From positions 682,001 through 746,000 of the forward strand of contig BLAL01000050.1 of NCBI GenBank assembly GCA_015698045.1: a DNA stretch of 64,000 nt, in the 5' to 3' direction. Below are positions 24,111 through 36,248 of this stretch, piece by piece. Made by a program: the position numbers and the translations under genes. The notes below the pieces were generated by a model. That model worked only from the letters and a program-made list of their open reading frames with translations, had not been told where the DNA came from and did no database searches. The stretch comes from Rhizophagus clarus. Lineage: Eukaryota; Glomeromycota; Glomeromycetes; Glomerales; Glomeraceae. Numbering within the stretch: position 1 is the stretch's first letter; each line of letters begins with the position of its first letter.

Positions 24111-24799
24111 TAACACTCTTATTAATATATTTTTCCAATGTATTTCTTCTCACTAACGTCCTAAACAATGTTCTACTATCGAGTTTTTTACTTTATTGGT
24201 TTTTCTAAAAAATAAATACAAAGGTACATTTTTTGTTGAAATTTCTTTTTCCATCCTGTTAACACTCTTACTAATATTTCTTTCTAATGTGTTTCCTCCT
24301 ACTAACGTTCCTACTAACAATGTTCTACTGTTAAACATTTTTTATTTCTTACTTTTACTAACACTTCTACTAACATTAACACTAACATTAATACTTATAC
24401 TTTATATTTTTTTTATTGACGTTCTTTTTCTACTTCTACTAACTTTCATACTAACATTAATACTAACACTTTCTAATGTAAAAATTTTTTTATTAACGTT
24501 CCTTTTCTTTTGCTAACACTTCTACTAATATTCATACTAACACTTTTATTACTAACATTTTACTTTCTTTCAAATTAAATAGATATAATGAAATGAAAAC
24601 AAGCAAACAAGTGAACATTAATTGTAAATTTGTGTAAAGAGTAGTGAATTTTTTTATAATATTTTTTGTATAATATTTTTTTTTATTATCGATTGAAAAT
24701 ATAAATAAAACTTTCAGTAATTACAATTAAATGAATTAAATTACTTTTAAATTACAATTGTATTTAAATTATAAATTTACTACTATTAATGCCCCATAA

Positions 24800-25191
24800 A
24801 TGCTATACTTTTCGGCTATCCGATATGTATGAAAATTATGAAATTATGCTTATATTTCAAATACAAATAGGATACATATCGGGTATATATAGGATACTTA
24901 TTAGCACTATCCGATAAGTGTATAATATCTGTCCGATATTTTTTTAAAATATATCGGGTACCCAATAAATCTATGATATGTAACCGATATTTAACTACCC
25001 AATATGTATGAGAAATGTACCCGATATGTACGTTATATGTCACCAATTTTCTGCATCCGACAGGTACATATTGGGTACCCGATATGTGTAGTATTATTAA
25101 ATAGCATACACATATTTCACACATATCAGGTACATATCAGGTACCCGATATGTACCTGATATGTACCTGATAGCATCGATTTTGACCAGTG
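24800..25191. promoter_or_regulatory. Subterminal CGGGTACCCG repeats, copy 1 right end
   Basis: At least eight related words (TATCGGGTA, GGTACCCGATATGT, GTACCTGATATGT) within 390 bases of the terminus, in both orientations. They mirror the left end and copy 2. Confidence 0.5.
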
Positions 25192-25194
25192 AGG

Positions 25195-27317
25195 TAAACA
25201 GGAAACGTTTAAGGGACAGGAGGTCTTTCATGAAAGCAGTCTGGTAAAATAGCTTGAAAAGATGCCAGGGATTAGATTCACAAATAACGTCATTATAAAC
25301 CAAATGGACATTGTGTGAGGAAGTATAAGCAGCCTCAGTAAGGAGAATGGCATCATCTGAGTGGTGCGCGGAATTTGCAAGGGAGTCGGCGAACTCATTC
25401 CAGTAGTTGCCATCATGGCCTTTGACCTTAACGGGATGGAGCGAAAGCCGTTTCTCTTGAATAGTACACTCAATAGAGGCTTATAATTCAAAGTTAGTGG
25501 TTTTGTAATACAAACAACTGTTCGTATATGAAGAGGAGGCGCATAAGCGCAGTCCATTAATGGCAGCTTGGAAATCCGTGTAAATAGAGATGAGAGAGTC
25601 AGCTGAAGAGATGCTTAAAGCAGCAAAAATAGCAGCAGCTTCAGCGCGAGTGGAGGAAGGCCAATTTCGTATGGTGCCATGTGCATATGTAGCTACAGAA
25701 TTGAGATACCCAGCATCATGAATAATCTGGACCCAAGACCAGCCCATCAAGACATCAGATGAACCTAGGTTAATAAGAGAACCATCAGTATAAAAACGGT
25801 AGTAAGAATCGGGTGGGAGAATGACTGGAGAGGGGAGTCGAGTCGAGTCACATAAAGGAGAAGGTCAAAACGAATCGCCATCATCTACAGAAAAGGCAGA
25901 AGAATAGTCTGGGAGAATATCCAGACGTCAATAGTAAGAGACCACCATGTCACTAAGGTCAGCCCAAGAGTAAGAAGAAACAACTTCTGAGGTGTTTTGC
26001 CTAATACGCTTACAATTGGTAGGGAGAATTAAAGATTTCAACAAGAAAATCTTGAAAGTACAGTTAGGCGTAATAGCGGTATATTTGTTGGTTGAAGGAA
26101 AGGGAACATGAGCGTCACAGCCTGGACAAGGGTGAAGGTGAATAACATCACCAGGAGAGGAGAGACAATCAGATATCCAATGAACAATAACACAGGTATC
26201 TTTCTTAGGTTGGATGCTATGTTATTTGCCGAAAAGAGGAACATCACTCTCATCAAGAGTAACGAGCCAGTGTCTGTTTTTCTGCATGGTAGTTGCACCA
26301 GGGACTAGATCAACAGCAGGAGGAGAAGAAGAAAAAGACACGTAGCGATCATATAAATGATCGTGAGAATCAGGAATAGTAGTGTTGGCCTTAATGTCTA
26401 GGTACCACTTGTGAGGAAGAGAACGACCATGCTTATCAGCTAACAGGGTGATATAAGCAGTCCGATAAGCAGTCCAAGAAATAAGGTGCGAGCCAGTAGG
26501 CGTAATCAATTGTAATAGATAATAAAGATGGCGTTTACGTAGGATCTTGAAGCAAGCCTTAAAGACTGTAGGGCTCATACACGAATATAGAGGGGTATGG
26601 CCGGGCAAAGTAAGGTCTGGGAGTATTGAAGTAAAAGTAGCATGTTGCAAACGGAAGGGGGTGGAGATTATGGAGGCAATAGTGCAAGCGATATAATCAC
26701 ACTTGAAAGCATTCATATTGGACCATAAAGACTAATCATTTACATTCAAAGGAGACAAAGGAATTAAAAACCTATATTGAATCAACATAAGCCTATAAAT
26801 AAATAAACGTTGAACAAAAAAAGTAGAAGAATTAGCCATTAAAAATAAATTATTAACATGGCATTGAATCATATGAGAATACAAATTGATCAATCCCAAA
26901 GCTTGAGAAAGATACAAAATAGTATTAGGTAGAGAACGAGAGAAATTAGCCTTTTGTTTGACGAGTGAACATATCACTTTTGTAGCAGTGTAACAATCTT
27001 TATTAGAGAGGTGAGTGACTTGCATCTGATATTCAAGTTTAGGGATGAGCACCGTGTTGTATAGGTAAACCACTTGTTTGGCAGATAACCTAGCCGGACG
27101 GGGAGTAGCTGCGAAAGAATTACACTCGCTAGCGATTTGTTTTTTAACAAAATCACGAGAGCTTTTAAGGTTAAACCACACTCCTAAAAAGCGGAACGAG
27201 GAAGTAATAGAAATAGGGGTGACAGAAATAGAAGAAAGACTATTCAAGGATGATACTTTCAAATCAAATCCTACAGGGGAAGGCGTGAATGTAGTGATCA
27301 GGGGTAAAGAATTAGAA
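25195..27317 (-). pseudogene. LINE A ORF2, RT thumb to RNase H part
   Basis: Frames at 26732-27364, 26222-26716 and 25481-25750, with breaks between them, match LINE B. The thumb region includes FRFLGVWFNLKSS and LYNTVLIPKLEYQMQVTHLS. The RNase H end includes MGWSWVQIIHDAGYLNSVAT and STRAEAAAIFAALS. It is separated from the palm by the hAT-like insert. Confidence 0.8.
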
Positions 27318-27325
27318 ATAAAAAC

Positions 27326-29688
27326 TAGGGCTCCGATCGGTTTCGTTCGGTTCGGTTTTTGCAAAAACTGATACCGAACCGAATTGATCGGTATCAGTAT
27401 TGATGATTACTGAAACTGACCAGTATCGGTATTGATGATTATCGAAACCGATCAATAATTACCAAAAACTGAACTGATTTACCAATATTAAAAACCATTT
27501 TTAGTAAAAAAAATATCGCGAAACTATTTTGGTATTTTTTTTACTAAATCAAATGATCTATAAAAACGTTTCGCAACGTTTTTTATTTAAAGTGTCAAAA
27601 AATAAAGTTGCGAATCGTTTTTTTATTAAATTAACTAATAAAAAACGTTTCGCAACATTTTTAATTAAAATGAAAAAAAAATGTTGCAAAATGTTTTTTT
27701 TTATTAAATTAACTCATAAAAACGTTTTGCAACGTTTTTATTAAAGTGACAAAAAAAAAACATTGTGAAACGTTTTTTTTATTAAATTAACTGATAAAAA
27801 ACGTTTTGCAACATTTTTTAACTAAAGCAACAAAAAAAACCGTTGCGAAACGTTTTTTTTATTAAACTAACTGTTAAAAAACGTTTCGCAACGTTTTTTA
27901 ATTAAAGCAACAAAAAAAACGTTGCAAAACGTTTTTTTCATTAAAATTAGCTCATAAAAACGTTTCACAACATTTTTATTATAGAGACAAAAAAAACGTA
28001 GCGAAACGTTTTTTTTTATTAAGTTAACTGATAAAAAACGTTTCGCAACATTTTTTAACTAAAGCAACAAAAAAAAAATGTAGCGAAACGTTTTTTTTAT
28101 TAAACTAACTGTTAAAAAACGTTTCGCAACGTTTTTTAATTAAAGCAACAAAAAAAAAATGTTGCGAAACGTTTTTTTTTATTAAAAGTAACTCATAAAA
28201 ACGTTTCACAACGTTTTTATTAAAGTGACAAAAAAAAACGTTGCAAAACGTTTTTTTTATTAAAATTAGCTCATAAAAACGTTTTGCTACGTTTTTTTTG
28301 TCTCTATAATAAAAATGTTGCGAAACGTTTTTTTTATTAAAATTAGCTCATAAAAACGTTTCGCAACATTTTTATTATAGAGACAAAAAAAAAACGTAGC
28401 GAAACGTTTTTTTATTAAATTAACTGGTAAAAAACGTTTCGCAACGTTTTTTAACTAAAGCAACAAAAAAAAACGTAGCGAAACGTTTTTTTTTATTAAA
28501 CTAACTGTTAAAAAACGTTTCGCAACGTTTTTTAATTAAAACAACAAAAAAAAACGTTGCGAAACGTTTTTTTTATTAAAATTAGCTAATAAAAACGTTG
28601 TGCAACATTTTTATTAAAGTGACAAAAAAAACGTTGCGAAACGTTTTTTTTATTAAAATTAACTCATAAAAACGTTTCGCAACGTTTTTATTAAAGTGAC
28701 AAAAAAAAATGTTGCAAAACGTTTTTTTATTAAAATTAGCTCATAAAAACGTTTCACAACGTTTTTATTATAGAGACAAAAAAAATGTTGCGAAATGTTT
28801 TTTTTTATTAAATTAACTGATAAAAAACGTTTTGCAACGTTTTTTAACTAAAGCAACAAAAAAAAACGTAGTGAAATGTTTTTTTTATTAAAATTAACTC
28901 AAATGTTTCGCAACGTATTTTTTTTATTAAATTAATTGATAAAAAACGTTTCGCAACGTTTTTTAATTAAAGCAACAAAAAAAACGTTGCAAAACGTTTT
29001 TTTATTAAAATTAGCTAATAAAAACGTTGCGCAACGTTTTTATTAAAGTGACAAAAAAAATGTTGCGAAACGTTTTTTTTTTATCCAATTAACGTTTTGC
29101 AACGTTGTTTGTTAAAATGACAAGAAAAAAGTTGCGAATAGTTATTTTTTTATTAGATTAATGAATAAAAATGTTTCGCAACGTTTTTTAATTAAAGCAA
29201 CAAAAAAAACGTTGTGAAATGTTTTTTTATTAAAATTAGCTAATAAAAACGTTGCACAACGTTTTTATTAAAGTGACAAAAAAAATGTTGCGAAACGTTT
29301 TTTTTTATCCAATTAACGTTTTGCAACGTTGTTTGTTAAAATGACAAGAAAAAAGTTGCGAATAGTTATTTTTTTATTAGATTAATGAATAAAAATGTTT
29401 CGCAACGTTTCTTAATTAAAGTGACAAAACACCGCTGCGAAATGGTTTGTTTTATCAAAATAACTAATAAAAAACATTTCACAACGTTTTTTTATTATAT
29501 TATTTAGTTAAATCGATTCGGTAATTTGGTTCGGTAAATCGCAAAACTGGTACCGAAACCGCAGTTACTGAAACCGATCAGTAAATTTACCAAAAGTTTC
29601 GGTTCGGTAAACTGTAAAAACCGAAACCGCTCTGATACCGAAACTGATTGGTACGGTTTGGTAATTACTGAAACCGATCGGAGCTCTA
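27326..29688. mobile_element. 2.4-kb fold-back element with hAT-like ends and long palindrome array
   Basis: TAGGGCTCCGATCGG at the left and CCGATCGGAGCTCTA at the right, flanked by ATAAAAAC on both sides (27318-27325, 29689-29696). It interrupts the LINE A RT palm region, as the uninterrupted LINE B shows. Arms of GGTTCGGT-rich sequence flank about 25 tandem units of roughly 80 bp. In each unit AACGTTTCGCAACGTT and its inverse complement lie 20-25 bases apart. Same family as 14494-15480, with a longer array. Confidence 0.92.
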
Positions 29689-29696
29689 ATAAAAAC

Positions 29697-32355
29697 ATAT
29701 TTTTGGTGATTAGCAGAAGTGTTATTCAACGCGTAAAATTCTTCTGTAATTGAGGGCATGTATTCTAATCTGGCCTTCGAAGAGGAAATGAGAGTAGAAT
29801 CATCCATGAAGACCAGATTGTTGATAGCAATGTTTGAGGTGTCATCCGTCGTAATCGGAAGTAGTGTAGGAGCTTGCAAGATATAAGGATCTATCATCTC
29901 TTTATTCAACACAGTTAAAAGAAAATCTATGTAAATAACTCAGAGGAGTGGAGAAATCACCTCACCTTGGTCTATACCAATGCGAACCTGGTAGGAGAGA
30001 GTATCACCATGTGCAGTAAAGACCCGGTTTGAGCGATTCATAAAAAGCGATAAGATGAGCTTGATGGCAGATGCAGGTAAACGTATACATTCTAAAGCGA
30101 ATTTCAACATAACAAGGTTGACAGAATCAAACGCTTTGAAAATGTCCTGAGAAAGGATTCAAAGGGGAGAATGGGTGTGGTTTGCATCGTGGATGATTGA
30201 TTTAAGTGTGATAATAGGGTCACGACACGTTCTGCCTGGCAGCTCAGCAAAATTGCTACCAGTTAAGACATTATGAGTAGCGAGGATGGCGGATAATCGG
30301 TTGTAAAAGAGCTTGACAAAGGATTTTCTAATAACTTCCAGAAAGGTAATGGAACGGGTGTTCTTTAATTGACAACGCCATTCATGCAGTTTGGGAATGG
30401 GAAAAACTATAGCCTGACGCTAAAGATCCAGAATGTCAGCAGAAGCAAAACATTTTCAGATCAAAAGTAAAAGTAAAGAATTAGTGGCAGGTCCTAAATG
30501 CTTAAGCATTTCATAAGTGATCATGGAGGGGCCAGGGGCTTTGCCGTTAGGCATAGAAGAAACTGTAAAGAGCCATTCTTCTAATGAAGGAGGAGACGAA
30601 AGGGAACTATATATATCAGGAGATACGGTATCTATGGGTAAGTACTCTGAGCGCCACCTATCAGGTAACTCAGATATGTGCAAGGGCGGGGTTGATTTGA
30701 TGAAAACAGCAGATTGAAAGTGGTTAACCACAGCATCAGAGATGTCTTTGGGATCCATTAGTAAACGAGGAGTAATAGGATGATCGATAAAAATGTGATC
30801 CAACACAATTCGACGATGGGAACGGGAAAGCGCTGAATTAATAAAGAAAGAAATATCAGTGTCAAAATTGAGGTCACGATTCTCTACATAAGTTTGGATG
30901 GAAAAATCCTGAAATTCTTTCTCTTTTAAGAGGTGTAAGCCTCTTAAGGATTTGGAAACTTGTGACAGGATACGAAAAAGGTTATTAAAGTTATCTGGCT
31001 GGCAAGAAGATAAGATAGAAGGTAAGAGCGGGATAATAGGAAAGGAAGATTTATAAAGACTAAAAATATTATTCAGTCTAACGAGGTGAAGTAACCATTT
31101 ACGGTCGTGTGAAGAAGAGAATGTGTGCAGGTATTTGCGTAAAAGTCTAATAGAATGGAGAACACGATTAAGAAAATGATAGTGTTGTAATAAAGTTTCC
31201 AAATCTTTAGGGAGTTTAGGAGTGTGGTCATTACCAATAGTACGTGCAGGCAGGGTAGCATTAACGCCAGCAATAATGTTAGCGTGTAAATATTCGCACA
31301 TGCGATTAACATGCCAAGAGGCAAAGGTAGAGGGGAGCATATTACAAAGTTGGTCAACATGGGTAGAAAATTCATCCCATTGTAAAGGGGTAACAGAATC
31401 AAATAAAAAGATGCGCTGAGAACGCCGTTTAAGTTGGCGAGCGTGGGCTAACTTGATGGAAGAAAATAAAAGGGAGCGATCATAATAAGTAACAATAGGA
31501 TTATGGTCAGAAAAGGAGGTATCACAAACATCATGGATGACTGCTGTGAGTAAATAGGATTTGAAAAGTGAACACGACCAAACATAATCAATGCGAGAAG
31601 TGATGCCAGTACGGTGATAAGTGCCTAAAGAATCAGAGAAGTTAACTGGGGTAAAATCAACGTATCCATGTGATAAGAGAAAATTAAAGAGGCGGTGGAC
31701 GCGTTTAGAAGCCATTTGAGGTTGATTAAAAAATATATGATAAAACTGGTCGAGGTGCATATTAAAATCACCACAGACAACGTGGTGAAAACCAAAACGC
31801 TTGGCATCAGACAAGGCTTGAATTAAAAGGTCAATAGTGACATCATGCAAGGCTTGATCAGAGGTGGGGCGAATATAAACAATGAATACACGCAGCTTAA
31901 CGTTGCCTTTAAAATACAAGTCAACCGAAAGCAAGCGTGATGAGTGGGAGGTATAGGTATGAACATGAGAAGCCAAAGGATTTTTAATGAAAAGAGAAAT
32001 ACCCCCAGAAGAGCGAACGTGCTGGGAGGTGTCCAAAGGAGAAGAAAAAACAGTATAATTAGAAGGGCGTTTAGCTAAATAGTGCATTTGTTTGGGATGC
32101 AAATGGGTATCAACAACGCCACCAAAGGAGACAAACATGTTTAAGAGAAAAAAAATTGTTTAGCAATTCAATTTTGTTTTGAGAATGCATTTTTAAACCA
32201 TTTATGTTAAAAGAAGAAATATTAAAAGAATTAAAAGGAGGAGGTGTTAAAGAATCAGAAGAAAACAAAGAATCTTGTAAAGAATAATTTTCTACATCTA
32301 TGGGGTTAGGAGGATTTCGAACAAAGGAATCATAATTAAAATTATTGTCTGTCAT
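29697..32355 (-). pseudogene. LINE A ORF2, endonuclease to RT palm part
   Basis: Starts MTDNNFNYDSF at 32355. The APE-type endonuclease shows SSFNINGLKM, then GGISLFI, VCGDFNMHLDQF, SRIDYVWS and SDHNPIVTYYD. The RT follows from NGKAPGPSMITYEML. Motif A reads SQDIFKAFDSV near 30130, with the catalytic Asp kept. The palm motif is NNLVFMDDSTLI near 29810. Several frame breaks separate these parts. Confidence 0.85.
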
Positions 32356-32507
32356 TAGAACACTATGATAGATACAGATGGGGAATTGTTAAATGAGAGA
32401 GAATTATTTAGAACCAGCTGCACTAGCTGAGTTCATGGAAGAAGAAGAAGAAGTAATTTACCCGATGAAATCACTGATAGAAGTAGCGAGCATGTCCAAC
32501 TTGTTCT

Positions 32508-34535
32508 CTATGGCTGAATGCTTTGCATTAATAGCCTGAATCTCATCGCAAGTGTGGGAGGGGGAAGAGAGCGTGTCAGGGGTAGAAGCTGATGAGGAAC
32601 TATTAGGGACAGTAACAATTGAGGATGCAGAGATGGGGCCTTAGCAGGGCTTGATGGAGTGAAACTGGGCTGTAAAGGGTTGAGAGGTGCTGGTAAGGTG
32701 GGAGCAGCGGGGCGAGATGATGAATACGTTACAATAGGATCAGGAATAATCAGCGGATCTATGAGCATATCTGAAGTCTGAATGTTGGGTGATATATCAG
32801 GTGGGGGTAGCAGACCTAGATGTTGTTCAATACGAGTCATGCGTCTGTCGTTGAGCTCTAAAGCAGTGATACGATCACAGACATCTGCCATGTCTTGTTG
32901 AAGAGCTTTCAGTAAGGATAGAATATTAGTAGCCTCTTGAGGAGATATAGTGAGAGGTTGATCGCGCGATATAGAAAGAGGAGAAGTACGTGAAGCTATA
33001 GAAAAGGAAACTAAACGGTCGCAGTGATCATTAGATTTAGAGTGATCACAGTAAGAAGTATTAGCGTTAGAAGTGTTAGCTGAGGCCTGACGTAAATGGG
33101 AGGAATGAGAGTTATCAGGACCTTTTGAACGCGAACGAGAGCGAGAGGTTGAGCGAAAATGCGCTCGAGGCTGAATAGGTTGATTAATATTAAAGCGTTC
33201 TTTGAGAGCAGCCACTGGGTTCTTATCTCTAGTACGACCCCTATTCTGGCAGCTTGGGCATTGGTTAGGAGCACATCCTAATTTGCCACATCTGTGGCAA
33301 AGCTTGTTAGTATCGTTAGGAAAATTCCATTGTAATGTGTGGCCTTGAAAGCTGATAATCTGCTCTATGGCAGCATCCATTGTTTCTTGGAAATTGAACA
33401 TGACGTAAGCCCATCTCTTAGGTTTGTAAGAGTGCAAGGAAAGAGGGACATTAACTGCTTTGGCACCAAGATCTCTAGTAAGGGGGGCTAGGTCAATATC
33501 CTTGGTGTTAGGAGGTAATTGTGTGAGTGTAGTGACGAATTCTCTGCGGGAGGATTTTTGATCAACCGTATAATGACACGGAGTAACCTGGAGACAGGTA
33601 GAGAAGCAATATATAGCCCATTGTATATCAAAATGAGCAATAGATTGGGCAGAGTCGTATACAATTCTGGATTGTTAAACCTTAGCATTTTTCCTGGAAT
33701 AGACTCGACAGGAAGCAATGTTGCCAAATTTTTTGAAATAAGACATAACATGGTCTTTGGTTAAGAAGAAGGGAATGTCAGTAACCTGAATGGCTCAGAG
33801 ATCTTCATCACTCCAGAGCTGTCTAGGATCATGTGCATGGAATACGAGGTCAGAGAACTGGGGGTGGGCAGCACCAACACAAGCATCGTATGCGTCTGCA
33901 GTTTGGAAATGAATAACGAGGCGTTTGGAATCGCCAAAACCAGTCATCTTGGCTTTACCAGTGTACGCTTCGTAAGTTTCTAAAAAGGTGTTGTTAACAG
34001 CATCAATCAATACCTTATTTGTGGGGAAAGTTTTAAGGGTTTCAGGAGCTAAGTTGGGAGCAGCCGCAGCTTGATAATCATTTCTCTCAATGGAAAAGGT
34101 TGGGGTTTGAACAGGAATATGATCAGCGAGGAGATTGTTATCAATAGCCTTATCAGGTGACGTGTTAGGGGGAGATGCAGGAGTCATTGTGTGAGCATGC
34201 ATGGACGCATTAAGTCCATCAGATGCGTTGCTGTCAGGCACAGATAGGGCCGCAGCAATATTTGGGTGAGAGGAGAGAGAGGTAGAAGCAGTATTATTTT
34301 CTTTAGGAGGAGAGGAGGGACCGTCTATTCCAACATCAGCCGCTGTATTGGCAATGATATCTTCATCCATAGCTTGTTCAGAGGTAGTTCGGGAGCATTT
34401 TTGTTGGACGGTGTTCTCACTGTCAGAACTAGAGTTGTCAGAGTTGTTATTATCTTTTTTTCGTTCGTGGCGGCTGGCCTTTCTACTATTAGGATTAAAG
34501 GAGCCGCAGCCTCGTCTAGCAACGTTGTTAGGCAT
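32508..34535 (-). pseudogene. LINE A ORF1 (RNA-binding, zinc knuckle)
   Basis: Starts MPNNVARRGCGSF at 34535. A Ser/Asn-rich disordered head is followed by a fold around AYTGKAKMTGFGDSKRLVIH, an RRM-like stretch (WAYVMFNFQETMDAAIEQII), and a Cys/His knuckle CHRCGKLGCAPNQCPSC at about 33245-33295. An Arg/Ser-rich region and a Pro-rich tail come next. At least two frame changes break it. The order matches ORF1 of I/Tad-like LINEs. Confidence 0.8.
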
Positions 34536-34629
34536 ATTCGAGGACTTTTAGATAGGGAAAACTATAAGTTTTTATGAAAAAGTTGTTAGCTAAAAAAATG
34601 GACAGAGTGATTAGCACAAAAAGGTGTCA

Positions 34630-35980
34630 GAATTTAAATTCAAGGCAAACGCGGCATAGTAACCATTTATCTTTATTAATCATTATTTAATCGATACAAT
34701 TTAAAACAATCATAAAAAGAAAACAAAAAAATAAAACTAACTAAAAATAAAGCTATATAGTCTCCTAAGTAAAAATAAAGTAATAAAATTAATCTAAAAG
34801 AAAAATCGCATTACACTAAATTTCCTTAGATCTTCCCCTTTGATATATTCCAACCAAAGTAGAAGCAACTATGCTAACATAATAACGGATGACACGCCCA
34901 CTATAAAAATTGACATCCCACCCTGCCAAAGCTGTTATTAAGTAGCACCGTTAGACGACCAATCAAACTCAATATAAGATTAAACCAAGGCAATCTATGG
35001 TCCGTTGAGTTAGTAAACCTATCAAGTACGAGATCACGTGGAAGCATGTAGAGGGTCGAAGGAGATGAAAAGGTGAAGGGCATACAAACTGTGTATTCAG
35101 GTAAAATGAAAGGCCAGGAGAAGGGGTTCATGAGATAAAGATAAAGGCACATGAACAAAAAGAAAAAGAAAAGAAAAGAAAAATTTAGAAAAGAAAAATC
35201 TATAAAAAGAAAAAGAAAAAGAAAAGGAAATTCTAATAATAGAAATTTAAAATTGGTAGGAAGCAAAAATACGTATTCGAAATAGAATAATCTAATTCAG
35301 ATCGTGGCCAAGAAGCGTGCACAAACGCGTAGGATGAAGGTTAGAAATTTCTTTGTCGTGTAGTAAAATGAAACAAAGAAAAAGGAGATAAAGATGATAA
35401 ATTGTCGTAAATGGAAATTTTTTCTGCAGTGTTTCTGGTGTTTTTTCAGCGGAAAAACCTTAAGCCTGAGGAGGTGCTTGACGATTGGTTCGATCGTCAC
35501 AGAATCTGTAGGAACAATCTCGTGTAGATTACTCGAAAAATTGGGGTCACATGTCTACATCGATAGACGCAGTTCATCTGTAGTAATTTGCTGACGAAAG
35601 TCAGCAAGGAAATAAGAGCCGTCCAAAATCATACGAAAAAGAGTGGCAAAATTAGTAATGAGTTGAGCGTGAGTCGCAGGCTCAGAAACAGTCGAAAGGT
35701 CAGTAACGAGCTTCGAGAGCAACTTGCGGCACTTTTTGAGGTCATTTCACAACTTGTTGGCTTTAGCGTGGTTACGACTAACCAAAGCCATTAGAGAGAC
35801 AAGGCTTTCAGACGTAGAAGGTTTCATAACGTTAGTAGAGACCCTAACTAAGCCCTGAGACAAGCTTAGCTAGGCAAAAAACTCAAGAAATAGAGGTAAA
35901 AACGATAAAAGTGTCTCTGAAAAAAAATGGACAGAGGGATCAGTGAAAAGAGTTTAGGATTGGCGTTAGAATTTAAATTT
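34630..35980 (-). mobile_element. Short LINE partner element, copy 2
   Basis: Bounded by GAATTTAAATTC at 34630 and GAATTTAAATTT at 35969, 1339 bp apart (copy 1: 1349). It lies between LINE B's 3' end and LINE A's 5' end in head-to-tail order. It shares the 5' CTCTGTCCATTTTTT and the 3' end of the LINE. The 3' coding remnant (34901-35266) ends NSFGRVGC like copy 1. Confidence 0.75.
35297..35830 (-). pseudogene. ORF of short LINE partner, copy 2 (broken)
   Basis: Homologous to 18682-19248 of copy 1, with conserved C-terminal phrases (KNFHLRQFIIFISFFFVSFYY), but frame breaks near 35500-35600 split it. At DNA level the two copies remain close. Confidence 0.55.
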
Positions 35981-36248
35981 AAGGCAAACGCGGCATAGTA
36001 GCCAATATCTTTATTAATTATTATTCAATTGATACAATTTATATAAAAATAAAAAGAAAACAAAATAAAATAAAACTAACTAAAAATAAAGCTATATAGT
36101 CTCCTAAGTAAAAATATAGTAATAAACCTATCCTAAAGAATAAATCGCATTACACTAAATTTCCTTAGATCTTATCCCTTGATATATTCCAACCAAAGTA
36201 GAAGCAACTATGCTAATATAATAACGGATAACACGCCCACTATAAAAA

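Larger units (their letters stand above)
20477..25191. mobile_element. 4.7-kb CACTA-type element, copy 1 (gene on minus strand)
   Basis: Ends CACTAGTCAAAATC (left) and, inward from the right, CACTGGTCAAAATCGATGC; AGG is duplicated at 20474-20476 and 25192-25194. It lies inside LINE A ORF2. The interior, read on the minus strand, has GTTAGTA-type repeats, a duplicated AT-rich block, an intact four-exon Myb/SANT-like gene (22275-22881), low-complexity AT sequence, and an array of seven microexon-like blocks (21046-21582). Both ends carry the palindromic CGGGTACCCGATATGT repeats. No transposase was recognised. Copy 2 lies inverted at 50256-55077. Confidence 0.9.
19367..34641 (-). mobile_element. 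LINE A (APE-RT-RNaseH type), interrupted twice
   Basis: 5' end at the right (34641), 3' end at the left. It is bounded by GAATTTAAATTC at 19367 and 34630. Removing the hAT-like insert (27326-29688) and the CACTA insert (20477-25191) with their duplications leaves 8174 bp, against 8173 bp for LINE B. ORF1 and ORF2 both carry several frame breaks. The order of an ORF1 with zinc knuckle and an ORF2 with endonuclease, RT, RNase H and a Cys/His tail fits the I/Tad-like LINE group with RNase H. A precise clade needs a tree. Confidence 0.85.

Noticed and set aside
24153-24516. Leu/Thr-rich frames inside the CACTA element, mirrored at 51028-51295
   Set aside because: They follow GTTAGTA-type short repeats; no start context, domain or splice logic supports protein coding.
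24800-25191. Ile/Tyr-rich frames over the CGGGTACC repeats
   Set aside because: The frames are by-products of the repeated terminal motif.
27530-29490. Regular palindromic repeats reminiscent of a CRISPR array
   Set aside because: Spacers are themselves repetitive and A/T-rich, there are no cas genes, and the array is enclosed by hAT-like ends with an 8-bp target duplication in a eukaryotic genome.
34266-34577. Plus-strand frames over the LINE ORF1 regions (also 43730-44106)
   Set aside because: Both lie antisense to the well-supported N-terminus of LINE ORF1, and no splice or motif evidence supports them.
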